The notes beneath the pieces are model-generated. The model was given only the letters and a program-made list of their open reading frames with translations, was not told the origin of the DNA and did no database searches. A program made the translations under genes and the position numbers. Positions 1 through 5,203 of a stretch of 5,420 bases of DNA are shown one piece after another. Origin of the DNA: Deltaproteobacteria bacterium (lineage in GTDB: Bacteria; Desulfobacterota; DSM-4660; Desulfatiglandales; Desulfatiglandaceae); NCBI GenBank assembly GCA_029932035.1, contig JAOZQV010000269.1:1-5420 (forward strand), in the 5' to 3' direction. Position 1 is the stretch's first letter; each line of letters begins with the position of its first letter.

Positions 1-23
1 GCAAAGGCGCAAAGACGCAAAGA
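1..23. repeat. Left arm of 23-nt inverted repeat made of GCAAAG units
   Basis: Three GCAAAG units occur with an 8-nt period (GCAAAGGC, GCAAAGAC, GCAAAGA). The reverse complement of all 23 bases is found without mismatch at 191-213. The arm begins at base 1, so it may extend beyond the window. Repeats of this GCAAAG style are common intergenic repeats in several bacterial phyla and, from memory, often lie beside GxxExxY genes, as here. Confidence 0.85.
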
Positions 24-32
24 TAAAAAACT

Positions 33-186
33 ATGACTGAGAATAAAATTGCGAAGATCGTTTCGATGCGGCGTACCACATTTGCTGACGTATCTGAGAT
101 TGCCTGACAAGAGGTTGGCGCTTCTCATTAATTTTGGAGCTTCACTGATAAAAGATGGTATTTTTCAGGTTGCGAATAGACTGTAA
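33..186 (+). pseudogene. GxxExxY-family protein remnant with large internal deletion
   Basis: An ATG at 33 opens MTENKIAKIV (33-62), which matches the usual start of GxxExxY proteins (MTENEIAKIV-like). The matching frame then ends. From about base 76, in a different frame, the sequence reads PHLLTYLRLPDKRLALLINF and, after a short gap, LIKDGIFQVANRL followed by TAA at 184-186. This is the family's characteristic C-terminus (LLTYLRL-DKRLGLLINFG--LIKDGI). Family members are about 125 aa, so roughly 75-80 central codons are missing, including the GxxExxY signature and most of the PDDEXK-nuclease-like core. The breakpoint lies near 62-76. The relic sits between the two arms of a perfect inverted repeat, as intact GxxExxY genes often do. 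It cannot make a working protein. The family's cellular role is poorly defined. Family assignment is strong; the exact breakpoint is inferred. Confidence 0.8.
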
Positions 187-190
187 GTTT

Positions 191-213
191 TCTTTGCGTC
201 TTTGCGCCTTTGC
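191..213. repeat. Right arm of 23-nt inverted repeat (CTTTGC units)
   Basis: This is the exact reverse complement of bases 1-23. CTTTGC units repeat with an 8-nt period, and the pattern stops at 214 (GTGAGAA). The arm begins five bases after the stop codon of the GxxExxY relic, so the two arms frame the relic like the ends of a small cassette. Confidence 0.85.
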
Positions 214-321
214 GTGAGAACCTTTTCTGCTCTCTCCGAGCAGTAGCTTTACGAACCGGACGCTGGTTTATCCGGGTCAGGGGTATGGAGAGGAAAGAAC
301 TCGAACTGAGGGGAAATTATT
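214..321 (+). other. Leader upstream of the dehydrogenase cluster
   Basis: This gap contains two short hairpins: CTGCTC/GAGCAG (227-232 with 238-243, loop 5) and CCGGA/TCCGG (256-260 with 271-275, loop 10). Neither is followed by a T-run, so they are not obvious terminators. A GAGGGGA Shine-Dalgarno-like sequence at 308-314 lies about 7 nt before the ATG at 322 and supports that start. I see no convincing sigma-70 promoter here. Confidence 0.4.
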
Positions 322-795
322 ATGGGAGAGCCGGAAACGTTCCAGAAAAAACTATTTGATTTAACCGGGAAGAAAGCCGTCGTTACCGGTGCTGGCCGGG
401 GTATCGGCAAGGGCGTTGCCTTAGGTCTGGCTAATGCCGGTGCAGATATCGGGCTGGTGTCCCGATCCGAATCCGAACTGAATGCAGCGGCGGAGCTGGT
501 AAGAGCGTGCGGCCGACGGGCAGCGGTTGGGGCTTCAGACCTGACTGTGACCTCGGATATCGCGCCGTTAGTGAGCGGTCTGGCCAAGGATTTGGGTGGC
601 ATCGATATCCTGGTTAACAACGCGGGGGTTAACATCCCCCAGGACTCTGTAGACGTTACAGAAGTGGCATGGGACACCGTCATGGCCATCAACCTGAAGG
701 CCGCGTTTTTTATGGCCCAGGCGGTGGGAAAAGTAATGATCGATCAGGGCCGCGGGGGCCGTATCATCAACATGACCTCCCAGACCGGTTCGTAA
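322..795 (+). pseudogene. 5' fragment of a short-chain dehydrogenase/reductase (SDR) gene, truncated by deletion
   Basis: The 157-residue product is the N-terminal part of a classical SDR of about 250 aa. It has the Rossmann motif TGAGRGIG (residues 22-29), SR after strand beta-2 (47-48, often seen in NADP-preferring SDRs), NNAG (99-102), the catalytic-type Asn in AINLK (N124), and the strand leading to the catalytic Ser (IINMTS, S153). It stops at TAA directly after TSQTGS, before the YxxxK active-site motif and the substrate-binding C-terminal part. It should therefore be inactive. From its stop codon on, the DNA encodes the C-terminus of a 3-hydroxyacyl-CoA dehydrogenase in another frame, so the cause is a deletion fusion and not a point nonsense mutation. 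The start is supported by GAGGGGA at 308-314. The nearest SDR style is the gluconate 5-dehydrogenase/sugar-alcohol group. The original substrate is unknown. Confidence 0.8.
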
Positions 796-1097
796 AATCG
801 AGCTTTGGATTTCGCCTGAGCGCCTTTGGCCCATTCGAGATTATTGATCAAGCCGGGCTGGACACTTACCGCGCCATATTCGAGTACCTGTATGATAAAT
901 TAGGTCGGGAGCAGTTCAGACCCCCTCACATCCTGAGCGATTTAATTGAGCAGGGCCGGCTCGGCTTAAAAACTGAAAAAGGCTTTTACAAACACGAAGA
1001 CGGCGCGGCCGAGCTCCTGAAACAAAAACGGGACAGCCGTTTATCTGCGAGGCTGAGCATCTTCAGAAACGAAAATCAAGGAGGAGACCATGCATAA
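792..1097 (+). pseudogene. 3' fragment of a 3-hydroxyacyl-CoA dehydrogenase family gene
   Basis: From about 792, in the frame ending at TAA 1095-1097, about 101 residues read VKSSFGFRLSAFGPFEIIDQ, then AGLDTYRAIFEYLY, GRLGLKTEKGFYKH and a KQKRDSRL-type tail. This is the C-terminal part of the 3HCDH C-terminal domain (G-R---GPFE-IDQAGLD and GRLGLKTGKGFY are family hallmarks). The N-terminal NAD-binding domain (GxGxxG) and the catalytic His region are absent, and no start codon or ribosome-binding site precedes the fragment. It is joined out of frame to the upstream SDR fragment. The stop codon overlaps the first 8 bases of the next gene, so the intact ancestor was probably translationally coupled to it. 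The intact enzyme would have oxidised a 3-hydroxyacyl-CoA or a similar hydroxy acid; the specific substrate cannot be told. Confidence 0.8.
1078..1086 (+). promoter_or_regulatory. Strong Shine-Dalgarno site of the HisD-family gene
   Basis: AAGGAGGAG lies a few bases before the ATG at 1090, inside the final codons of the 3-hydroxyacyl-CoA dehydrogenase fragment. It sets the start of the HisD-family gene and allows independent initiation even though upstream translation now stops at 795. Confidence 0.75.
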
Positions 1098-2361
1098 TTA
1101 TCTCAAAGAAGCAAAACCGAGCCCTAAAGAAGATCTTTCCGAAGTGAGGGAGACAGTCAGGGAAATCTTAAAAAGCGTCAAAAACGAAGGTGTAGAAGCC
1201 GTCCGGAGATATTCAAAGACTTTTGACAACTGGGCGCCTGACAGCTTTAAAATCACCAGTGATGAAATGGCGGCTGCCAAGTCCAAACTGCCGACCACCA
1301 TGGTCGAAGACATCGATTACTGCCAGGCCCAGATCAGGAATTTTGCGGAAGAGCAGATGAAGCGATTAGTTGATTTTGAGGTGGAAACTCTTCCGGGTGT
1401 GTTTTTAGGTCAAAAAGTGATTCCCGTTGCCTCTTCCGGATCATACGTGCCGGGAGGGAGGTATCCCATGTTGGCCTCTGCCCACATGACCGTGATTACA
1501 CCCAAGGTCGCCGGGGTTAAACGGGTGGTGGCGTGCACCCCGCCGGTCAAAGGCGAAGGGATCTACCCGGCAACCCTCTACTCCATGGTGGCCGGTGGGG
1601 CAGACGAGATCTACTGCATGGGGGGTGTTCAGGGTCTGGCCGCCATGGCCTACGGCATGGAGGGTCTGGATCCGGCTGACGTGGTCGTGGGCGCGGGAAA
1701 CAAATATGTGGCAGAGGCCAAAAGACAACTCTTCGGCGACGTGGGGATCGACCTGTTGGCCGGACCTACCGAGATCCTGGTCATCTGCGACGACACTGCC
1801 GACCCGTACATTGTGGCGGCAGACATCTTAGGTCAGGCTGAGCACGATCCCAATTCTCGCCAGTGTCTGATCTCTCTTTCTAAGAAAATCGCCGAAAAAA
1901 CCATGGCTGAAATCGACAGACAGCTCGAAACACTGCCCACCAGGGACGTGGCGGCCGTTTCCTGGGAAAATAGCGGCGAGGTGGTTGTAGTGGATTCGCG
2001 TGAAGAAGCCGTGCAACTGAGTGACCAGTGGGCCCCGGAGCACTTGGAGGTACAGACCGCGGACTGGCGATATTATTTGGACAACTGCACGAATTATGGT
2101 TCCATGTTCTGCGGCGAGGAGACAACGGTCAGCTACGGAGACAAGACCATCGGGACAAATCATGTCCTGCCCACCATGGGCGCAGCCAAGTACACCGGGG
2201 GGCTCTATGTGGGCAAGTTCGTAAAGATTGTCACCTATCAATACGCCACCAAAGCGGCATCATTAGAAATCGCCAGGGTTTGCGAAAGGGCCGCCAACTA
2301 TGAGAATATGTTGGCCCACGGCATAAGCTGCAGGGTCAGGATTGAAAAATACGAAAAGTGA
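1090..2361 (+). CDS. Histidinol dehydrogenase (HisD) family NAD-dependent dehydrogenase, possibly HpsN-type sulfopropanediol 3-dehydrogenase
   Basis: This is an intact 423-aa protein of normal HisD-family length. Family landmarks are GSYVPGGRYPM (117-127), the nucleotide-site VGAGNKYV (200-207), AGPTEI (224-229), metal-ligand positions Q249 and H252 in GQAEH, the catalytic Glu-His pair E317-H318 in WAPEHLE, D351 in GDKTIGTNHVLPT, and H410 near the C-terminus. HisD-family enzymes carry out a two-step, zinc-dependent, NAD-linked oxidation of an alcohol to a carboxylate. No other his gene is present. The GGRYPMLASAHM segment, where biosynthetic HisD usually has GGTAPL, resembles HpsN, which oxidises (R)-2,3-dihydroxypropane-1-sulfonate to sulfolactate. 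The SDR neighbours also fit HpsN, whose known partners HpsO and HpsP are SDRs. The sulfonate substrate is an inference, and another polyol is possible. The start is fixed by AAGGAGG (1078-1084). The downstream SDR begins 12 nt after the stop, which implies one operon. Confidence 0.88.
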   Translation: MHNYLKEAKPSPKEDLSEVRETVREILKSVKNEGVEAVRRYSKTFDNWAPDSFKITSDEMAAAKSKLPTTMVEDIDYCQAQIRNFAEEQMKRLVDFEVETLPGVFLGQKVIPVASSGSYVPGGRYPMLASAHMTVITPKVAGVKRVVACTPPVKGEGIYPATLYSMVAGGADEIYCMGGVQGLAAMAYGMEGLDPADVVVGAGNKYVAEAKRQLFGDVGIDLLAGPTEILVICDDTADPYIVAADILGQAEHDPNSRQCLISLSKKIAEKTMAEIDRQLETLPTRDVAAVSWENSGEVVVVDSREEAVQLSDQWAPEHLEVQTADWRYYLDNCTNYGSMFCGEETTVSYGDKTIGTNHVLPTMGAAKYTGGLYVGKFVKIVTYQYATKAASLEIARVCERAANYENMLAHGISCRVRIEKYEK

Positions 2362-2373
2362 GAGGACACCAAT

Positions 2374-3138
2374 ATGCAAGTGAAAGATCGTATTATCGTC
2401 GTGACTGGAGCCGCCAGCGGGATCGGCAGGGCCATGGCCCGCCGCTTTCACAATGAGGACGCTAAGGCCGTTATCTGCGCTGATCTCAACGGCGATGCCG
2501 TGCGTGCGGTTGCTGATGAGATTGGCAGCGCCGCTTATGAAGTCAACGTTGCCAAGGAAGCGGACATACAGAATCTCATTGAAAACGTCGAGAATGAGTG
2601 TGGCCCGATTGACCTGTTCTGTTCCAACGCCGGTATCGCCTTCGAGGGTGGCGTGGAGGTTGACAACGACCGCTGGCAGGGCATCTGGGAGATCAACGTC
2701 ATGGCGCACGTCTTTGCAGCGCGGCACCTGGTGCCCCGGATGCTTAAGCGTGGCGGAGGCTATCTGCTTAATACCTCGTCCGCGGCCGGCTTGTTGTCGC
2801 AAATCGGCTCGGCGCCTTACGCGGTAACCAAGCATGCAGCCGTGTCGCTGGCCGAGTGGCTGGCAATCACCTACGGCGAGCAGGGACTGAAAGTATCAGT
2901 TCTTTGCCCGCAATCAGTGCGCACCGCCATGACAGCAGGCGCAGAAGATGCTGTCGCCACTGTCGATGGTATGCTGGAGCCGGAAGATGTGGCCGAGGCC
3001 TGTGTTCGCAGCATCGAGGCCGAAGAATTCCTTGTGCTGCCTCACCCTCAGGTGCTTGAATATATGAGGCGCAAAACGGGCGACTACGACCGTTGGATTC
3101 GCGGCATGCAACGGCTCAATCGCCAATACGCTTATTGA
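2374..3138 (+). CDS. Short-chain dehydrogenase/reductase (SDR), complete
   Basis: This is a full-length classical SDR of 254 aa, cytoplasmic and NAD(P)-dependent. The motifs are TGAASGIG (11-18), an acidic residue at the end of beta-2 (D37 in CADLN, which favours NAD over NADP), SNAG (84-87, a variant of NNAG), N108 in EINVM, the catalytic Ser at S136 in NTSSAAG, and Y149-x3-K153 at the expected 13-residue spacing. The C-terminal part (LPHPQVLEYMRRK, then DYDRWIRGM) is typical of a broad SDR subgroup of unassigned function. A GAGAGGA ribosome-binding site (2360-2366) overlaps the stop of the HisD-family gene, and the 12-nt gap makes co-transcription very likely. If the HisD-family protein is HpsN-like, this SDR could interconvert the C2 hydroxyl of the same substrate, as HpsO/HpsP do. 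That role is inference from context only. No clear terminator follows. Confidence 0.9.
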   Translation: MQVKDRIIVVTGAASGIGRAMARRFHNEDAKAVICADLNGDAVRAVADEIGSAAYEVNVAKEADIQNLIENVENECGPIDLFCSNAGIAFEGGVEVDNDRWQGIWEINVMAHVFAARHLVPRMLKRGGGYLLNTSSAAGLLSQIGSAPYAVTKHAAVSLAEWLAITYGEQGLKVSVLCPQSVRTAMTAGAEDAVATVDGMLEPEDVAEACVRSIEAEEFLVLPHPQVLEYMRRKTGDYDRWIRGMQRLNRQYAY

Positions 3139-3288
3139 ACGAATATCGACTTCCGCGACAGGCATAAAATATTGCGCCTCTCTATGATCCGCGTGTGTCG
3201 GATGTCTTGCCCTGAAAATCGGCATGTAAAATGGGGGGTGAATGTCAGTTCATAGCACCCAGAATCTCTCAGGATTTGGAAATGCCGT
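3139..3288. other. Non-coding stretch after the SDR gene
   Basis: I see no gene here. The only notable structure is a 5-bp hairpin, ATCCG/CGGAT (3187-3191 with 3199-3203, loop 7), which lacks a T-run and is too weak to call a terminator. Confidence 0.4.
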
Positions 3289-3300
3289 GGTATTGAGCTC

Positions 3301-3342
3301 GTATGTCAACCCATTGACATACTGTGATTTCAATTGTATACA
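3301..3342 (+). promoter_or_regulatory. Sigma-70-type promoter overlapping a perfect inverted repeat
   Basis: Arms GTATGTCAA (3301-3309) and TTGACATAC (3314-3322) form a perfect 9-bp inverted repeat with a 4-nt centre, CCCA. The right arm contains a consensus -35 TTGACA (3314-3319). Exactly 17 nt later lies TATACA (3337-3342), a 4/6 match to the -10 consensus. A palindrome lying over a -35 box is the usual layout of a repressor operator. A second, weaker candidate follows: TTGACA (3372-3377), 17 nt, CTTAAT (3395-3400). What either promoter would drive is unclear; the nearest downstream frame with a ribosome-binding site starts at 3542. Confidence 0.45.
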
Positions 3343-3541
3343 TCACATTTCAAGCCACCAGAAAACCATTGTTGACAATTTTATCACCACAGGGCTTAAT
3401 GTTCGATTCTGATGATATCACAGCCCTTCTGTGAGTTGGCCTTTAACAAGGATCAGCAATCATTGTATTTCGGAGATTGCTTCGTATACAAAAGAATTCT
3501 GACGGAAAGCCAATTCAGGGTTAAAATATAGGAAGTCCAAC

Positions 3542-3691
3542 ATGTCAGAGTCACAGCCCATGGAGGACACGACCACAAGATGTAGTCGTCCTCCCACCCT
3601 GATTTTATGGATTCTCTGGGCGGTACTTTCTCTAAATATCCTGTCCGTTTCTCATTTGAAACCGGGGCTGAGATACGTTGGGGATATATGA
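3542..3691 (+). CDS. Possible 49-aa single-span membrane peptide
   Basis: The ATG at 3542 is preceded by AGGAAG (3530-3535) at a 6-nt spacing. The product has a polar N-terminus, then TLILWILWAVLSLNILSVS (residues 19-37), which is long and hydrophobic enough for one membrane span, with Arg at 13 and 16 on the N-terminal side and Lys40/Arg44 after it. I do not recognise a family. A promoter-like sequence lies about 200 nt upstream. A stable hairpin (3562-3594) lies inside the frame, and the opposite strand is open over 3453-3698 without a ribosome-binding site. A short open frame with a hydrophobic run can arise by chance, so this is a weak call. Confidence 0.25.
   Translation: MSESQPMEDTTTRCSRPPTLILWILWAVLSLNILSVSHLKPGLRYVGDI
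3562..3594. other. Stable hairpin (7+3 bp stem with 2-nt bulge)
   Basis: GGAGGAC (3562-3568) pairs with GTCCTCC (3588-3594). GAC (3571-3573) then pairs with GTC (3585-3587), leaving an AC bulge and an 11-nt loop. No T-run follows, so it is not an intrinsic terminator. It may be an RNA structure or the relic of an inverted repeat. Confidence 0.4.
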
Positions 3692-3773
3692 GTTCCACTG
3701 AAGTAACCGGACGTGCTCCGCACTAGGTCAATCCAATGTTTTTTCACGAACTGGCATGCTGTCCGCGCACCGG

Positions 3774-4166
3774 TCAATTGACTTGCTCGGTGAGGATGTA
3801 TTTCAGGATCTCGGTATAGTCCTGCATTACGATATCAACCGCCTCATTGATCATCTCCTGCTGAGTGTCGCTTTGATTCGTTGACCACAGTCAAGCATTA
3901 CTTTATTGCCACTCTCGTTGATTTCCCGTTTACATGGCTCCCATACAAAGGTTCCATCTATAGGATATGCTCTCCTATAAATACATAAACCGCTTTGAAT
4001 CCACCCTTGTCCAGTTCGCCTTTAATCGTTTATGTCCGGTAAGGAGCAAGGCTTGCACATTTTGAGGGGTTTCTCTATGCGACACCTCCGAGATGCAGGT
4101 TAGCACAACCACCAGAAAGCCAAAGATTAGCCGGTGGAGGTATATTGAGAATATCTGAAATTCCAT
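3774..4166 (-). pseudogene. Putative frameshifted secretory/membrane protein gene
   Basis: On the minus strand, four overlapping open segments tile this stretch and read like consecutive pieces of one protein of about 130 aa. Segment 1 (4166 down to ~4030) begins MEFQIFSIYLHRLIFGF with a signal-peptide-like hydrophobic run (FGFLVVVLTC) and continues to LLLTGHKR. Segment 2 (4026 to 3958) reads IKGELDKGGFKAVYVFIGE. Segment 3 (3967 to 3851) includes YPIDGTFVWEPCKREINESG and KVMLDCGQRI. Segment 4 (3890 to 3774) includes SDTQQEMINEAVDIVMQDY, then TEILKYILTEQVN and TGA. Each has protein-like composition, and each overlaps the next where a one-base indel would restore the frame. No Shine-Dalgarno site precedes the ATG at 4166, and I recognise no family. 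The reconstruction is inference; chance open frames of 40-60 codons remain possible. Confidence 0.35.
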
Positions 4167-4169
4167 TAA

Positions 4170-4689
4170 ATGTCAAAAATTAGAGATTTGGCCTACAATA
4201 TTGGGAAATGTGACCGGAGATACCGAACCTGGCTGATGTTTTGCCACGCACAACATATGGGGGTTAACAGTTTTCGGCGCATTCGGTCGCGGGAGAAGGT
4301 AACGTGCATGAATTGTGTGTTGGCGCGCTTTGTCGGTCGGAATAAGGATCATTCTAAAAAGACCGCTAAGCGCTTTCTGCACTTACGTCCCCCCTTCACG
4401 CACGTCTCCCATTCACGCACAACTTTTGATTTCGCAGGCGTAGGAGCTTGAGACAAGAGGACATCGGTAATGCCAATGGGCGGATGATTTCCTGATTTTG
4501 TTGAAATCGAAAGAGCCGCGAAGCAACGGATACTGAGCTCTTAGATCAACATGGTATTCAATTGAGGTAACATGATGATATCACCTGCTTTATTGTTATG
4601 GAAAGGCTGAGCTTCATGGCAGATATCGCAAGGTTACATAATGCCAAAATCTGGTCTATAGTCCGCAGGATTTTGGGCCATAAGTTGCA
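4170..4689. other. Non-coding or degraded stretch upstream of csp
   Basis: I can support no gene here. The plus-strand frame 4170-4451 (93 codons) has no ribosome-binding site and no recognisable motif. A 9-nt direct repeat, TTCACGCAC, occurs at 4395-4403 and 4412-4420. A short plus-strand frame at 4598-4738 (MERLSFMADIARLHNAKIWS and on) vaguely recalls a helix-turn-helix segment of ISL3-type transposases, but it is too short to call. Confidence 0.35.
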
Positions 4690-4695
4690 TTTACC

Positions 4696-4724
4696 TTGCT
4701 ATTACGTACAAAGGTGCTTAGAAT
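4696..4724 (+). promoter_or_regulatory. Candidate promoter of the cold-shock gene
   Basis: TTGCTA (4696-4701, 4/6 of the -35 consensus) and TAGAAT (4719-4724, 5/6 of the -10 consensus) are separated by exactly 17 nt. Transcription would start near 4731 and give a leader of about 120 nt, a length usual for cold-inducible csp genes. An alternative start further upstream (TATAGT at 4657-4662) is possible. Confidence 0.45.
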
Positions 4725-4739
4725 ATGATATCAACTAAG

Positions 4740-4760
4740 TCCCGCGGTAAATTGGCGGGA
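4740..4760 (+). promoter_or_regulatory. Hairpin in the csp leader
   Basis: TCCCGC (4740-4745) and GCGGGA (4755-4760) form a perfect 6-bp GC-rich stem with a 9-nt loop, just downstream of the predicted transcript start. The sequence after it (GGGTTTCTTTCT) is T-rich but not a clean T-run, so a 5' stabilising or leader hairpin is more likely than a terminator. Confidence 0.4.
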
Positions 4761-4793
4761 GGGTTTCTTTCTGTAGGGATTATCCGTTTGTTA

Positions 4794-4849
4794 AACGTTA
4801 TCATCCTTCAGTTTGTAACGTTGAAATTTTTCGAAAGGAGGATGATATT
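4794..4849 (+). promoter_or_regulatory. Candidate RNA switch covering the csp ribosome-binding site
   Basis: The Shine-Dalgarno core AAGGAGG (4835-4841) is ideally placed 8 nt before the ATG at 4850. Bases 4799-4809 (TATCATCCTTC) can pair with 4837-4847 (GGAGGATGATA) as an 11-bp stem with a single G-U pair, and this buries most of the Shine-Dalgarno sequence. An alternative stem, AACGTTA (4794-4800) with TAACGTT (4816-4822), shares bases 4799-4800 with the first, so the two full stems exclude each other. Both pairings are visible in the sequence; a thermosensing role is inferred by analogy with cspA leaders. Confidence 0.5.
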
Positions 4850-5050
4850 ATGACAAATGGAACTGTTAAGTGGTTTAATGACCAAAAAGGCTTTGGATTT
4901 ATTGAGCAGGAAGATGGACCGGATGTATTTGTTCACCATTCAGCAATCAATGCGGATGGCTTTAAGTCCCTCAGTGAAGGTGCGCGCGTAACCTTTGACA
5001 TTGAGCAAGGGGCAAAAGGTCCGGCTGCTGTCAATGTGACCGCTGTCTAA
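4850..5050 (+). CDS. csp: Cold-shock protein, CspA family (single cold-shock domain)
   Basis: This 66-aa protein is one complete cold-shock domain, the usual length for the family. It begins MTNGTVKWFNDQKGFGFIEQ, with RNP1 as KGFGFI (13-18) and RNP2 as VFVHHSAI (26-33). The aromatic nucleic-acid-binding surface is present (W8, F15, F17, F27, H29). Such proteins bind single-stranded RNA and DNA in the cytoplasm and melt RNA secondary structure, acting as RNA chaperones during cold shock or general growth. The start is fixed by the AAAGGAGG site at 4834-4841. The gene has its own candidate promoter, a long structured leader and a terminator, so it appears to be a single-gene transcript. Which csp paralogue it is cannot be told from this sequence alone. 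Confidence 0.97.
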   Translation: MTNGTVKWFNDQKGFGFIEQEDGPDVFVHHSAINADGFKSLSEGARVTFDIEQGAKGPAAVNVTAV

Positions 5051-5069
5051 CCTGCTTTTTGAGGCAATT

Positions 5070-5104
5070 AAAGGCATCTCCTGTGAAAGGGGGATGCCTT
5101 TTTT
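5070..5104 (+). terminator. Rho-independent terminator of csp
   Basis: AAAGGCATCTCC (5070-5081) pairs with GGGGATGCCTTT (5090-5101) as a 12-bp stem with one G-T wobble and an 8-nt loop. The 3' arm runs into TTTTTT (5099-5104). It begins 20 nt after the csp stop codon and separates csp from the next small gene. Confidence 0.92.
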
Positions 5105-5203
5105 AATGATCGCTCGCATCAAACCACAATTATGCCGGCTGAGATTCTTTTCCCTGTTATCAGCGATCTTATCGATCCGGCAACCGACCAGAAAGGAAAC
5201 GCT

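Noticed and set aside
249..692. Long minus-strand open frame (147 codons) opposite the SDR fragment
   Set aside because: It lies antisense to clear SDR motifs and is a shadow of that coding sequence.
783..800. Programmed ribosomal frameshift joining the SDR and 3HCDH parts into one protein
   Set aside because: There is no slippery heptamer or obvious downstream stimulatory structure, and the product would join half of each of two unrelated folds. A deletion joint explains it better.
3499..3527. Promoter-like pair CTGACG, 17 nt, TAAAAT just before the 49-aa frame
   Set aside because: A start near 3534 would fall inside the Shine-Dalgarno site at 3530-3535, so it could not serve that frame. 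The upstream TTGACA promoter fits better.
3453..3698. Minus-strand 81-codon open frame starting at GTG
   Set aside because: No Shine-Dalgarno site precedes it, the composition is odd (many Trp, Cys, Tyr) and I recognise no motif. It overlaps a somewhat better-supported small plus-strand frame.
4170..4451. Plus-strand 93-codon open frame (MSKIRDLAYN and on)
   Set aside because: It has no ribosome-binding site and no recognisable domain, and a 69-codon frame is open on the opposite strand. It is most likely a chance opening.
4598..4738. Short plus-strand frame MERLSFMADIARLHNAKIWS, possibly a transposase helix-turn-helix remnant
   Set aside because: The resemblance to ISL3-type transposases is faint, the frame is under 50 codons, no terminal inverted repeats or catalytic residues accompany it, and it overlaps the csp promoter.
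5132..5203. Upstream in-frame ATG extending the small Lys-rich protein by 24 residues
   Set aside because: The extension (MPAEILFPVISDLIDPATDQ) has no ribosome-binding site, whereas the ATG at 5204 has AAAGGAA at good spacing and begins the recognisable MAKPNY start.
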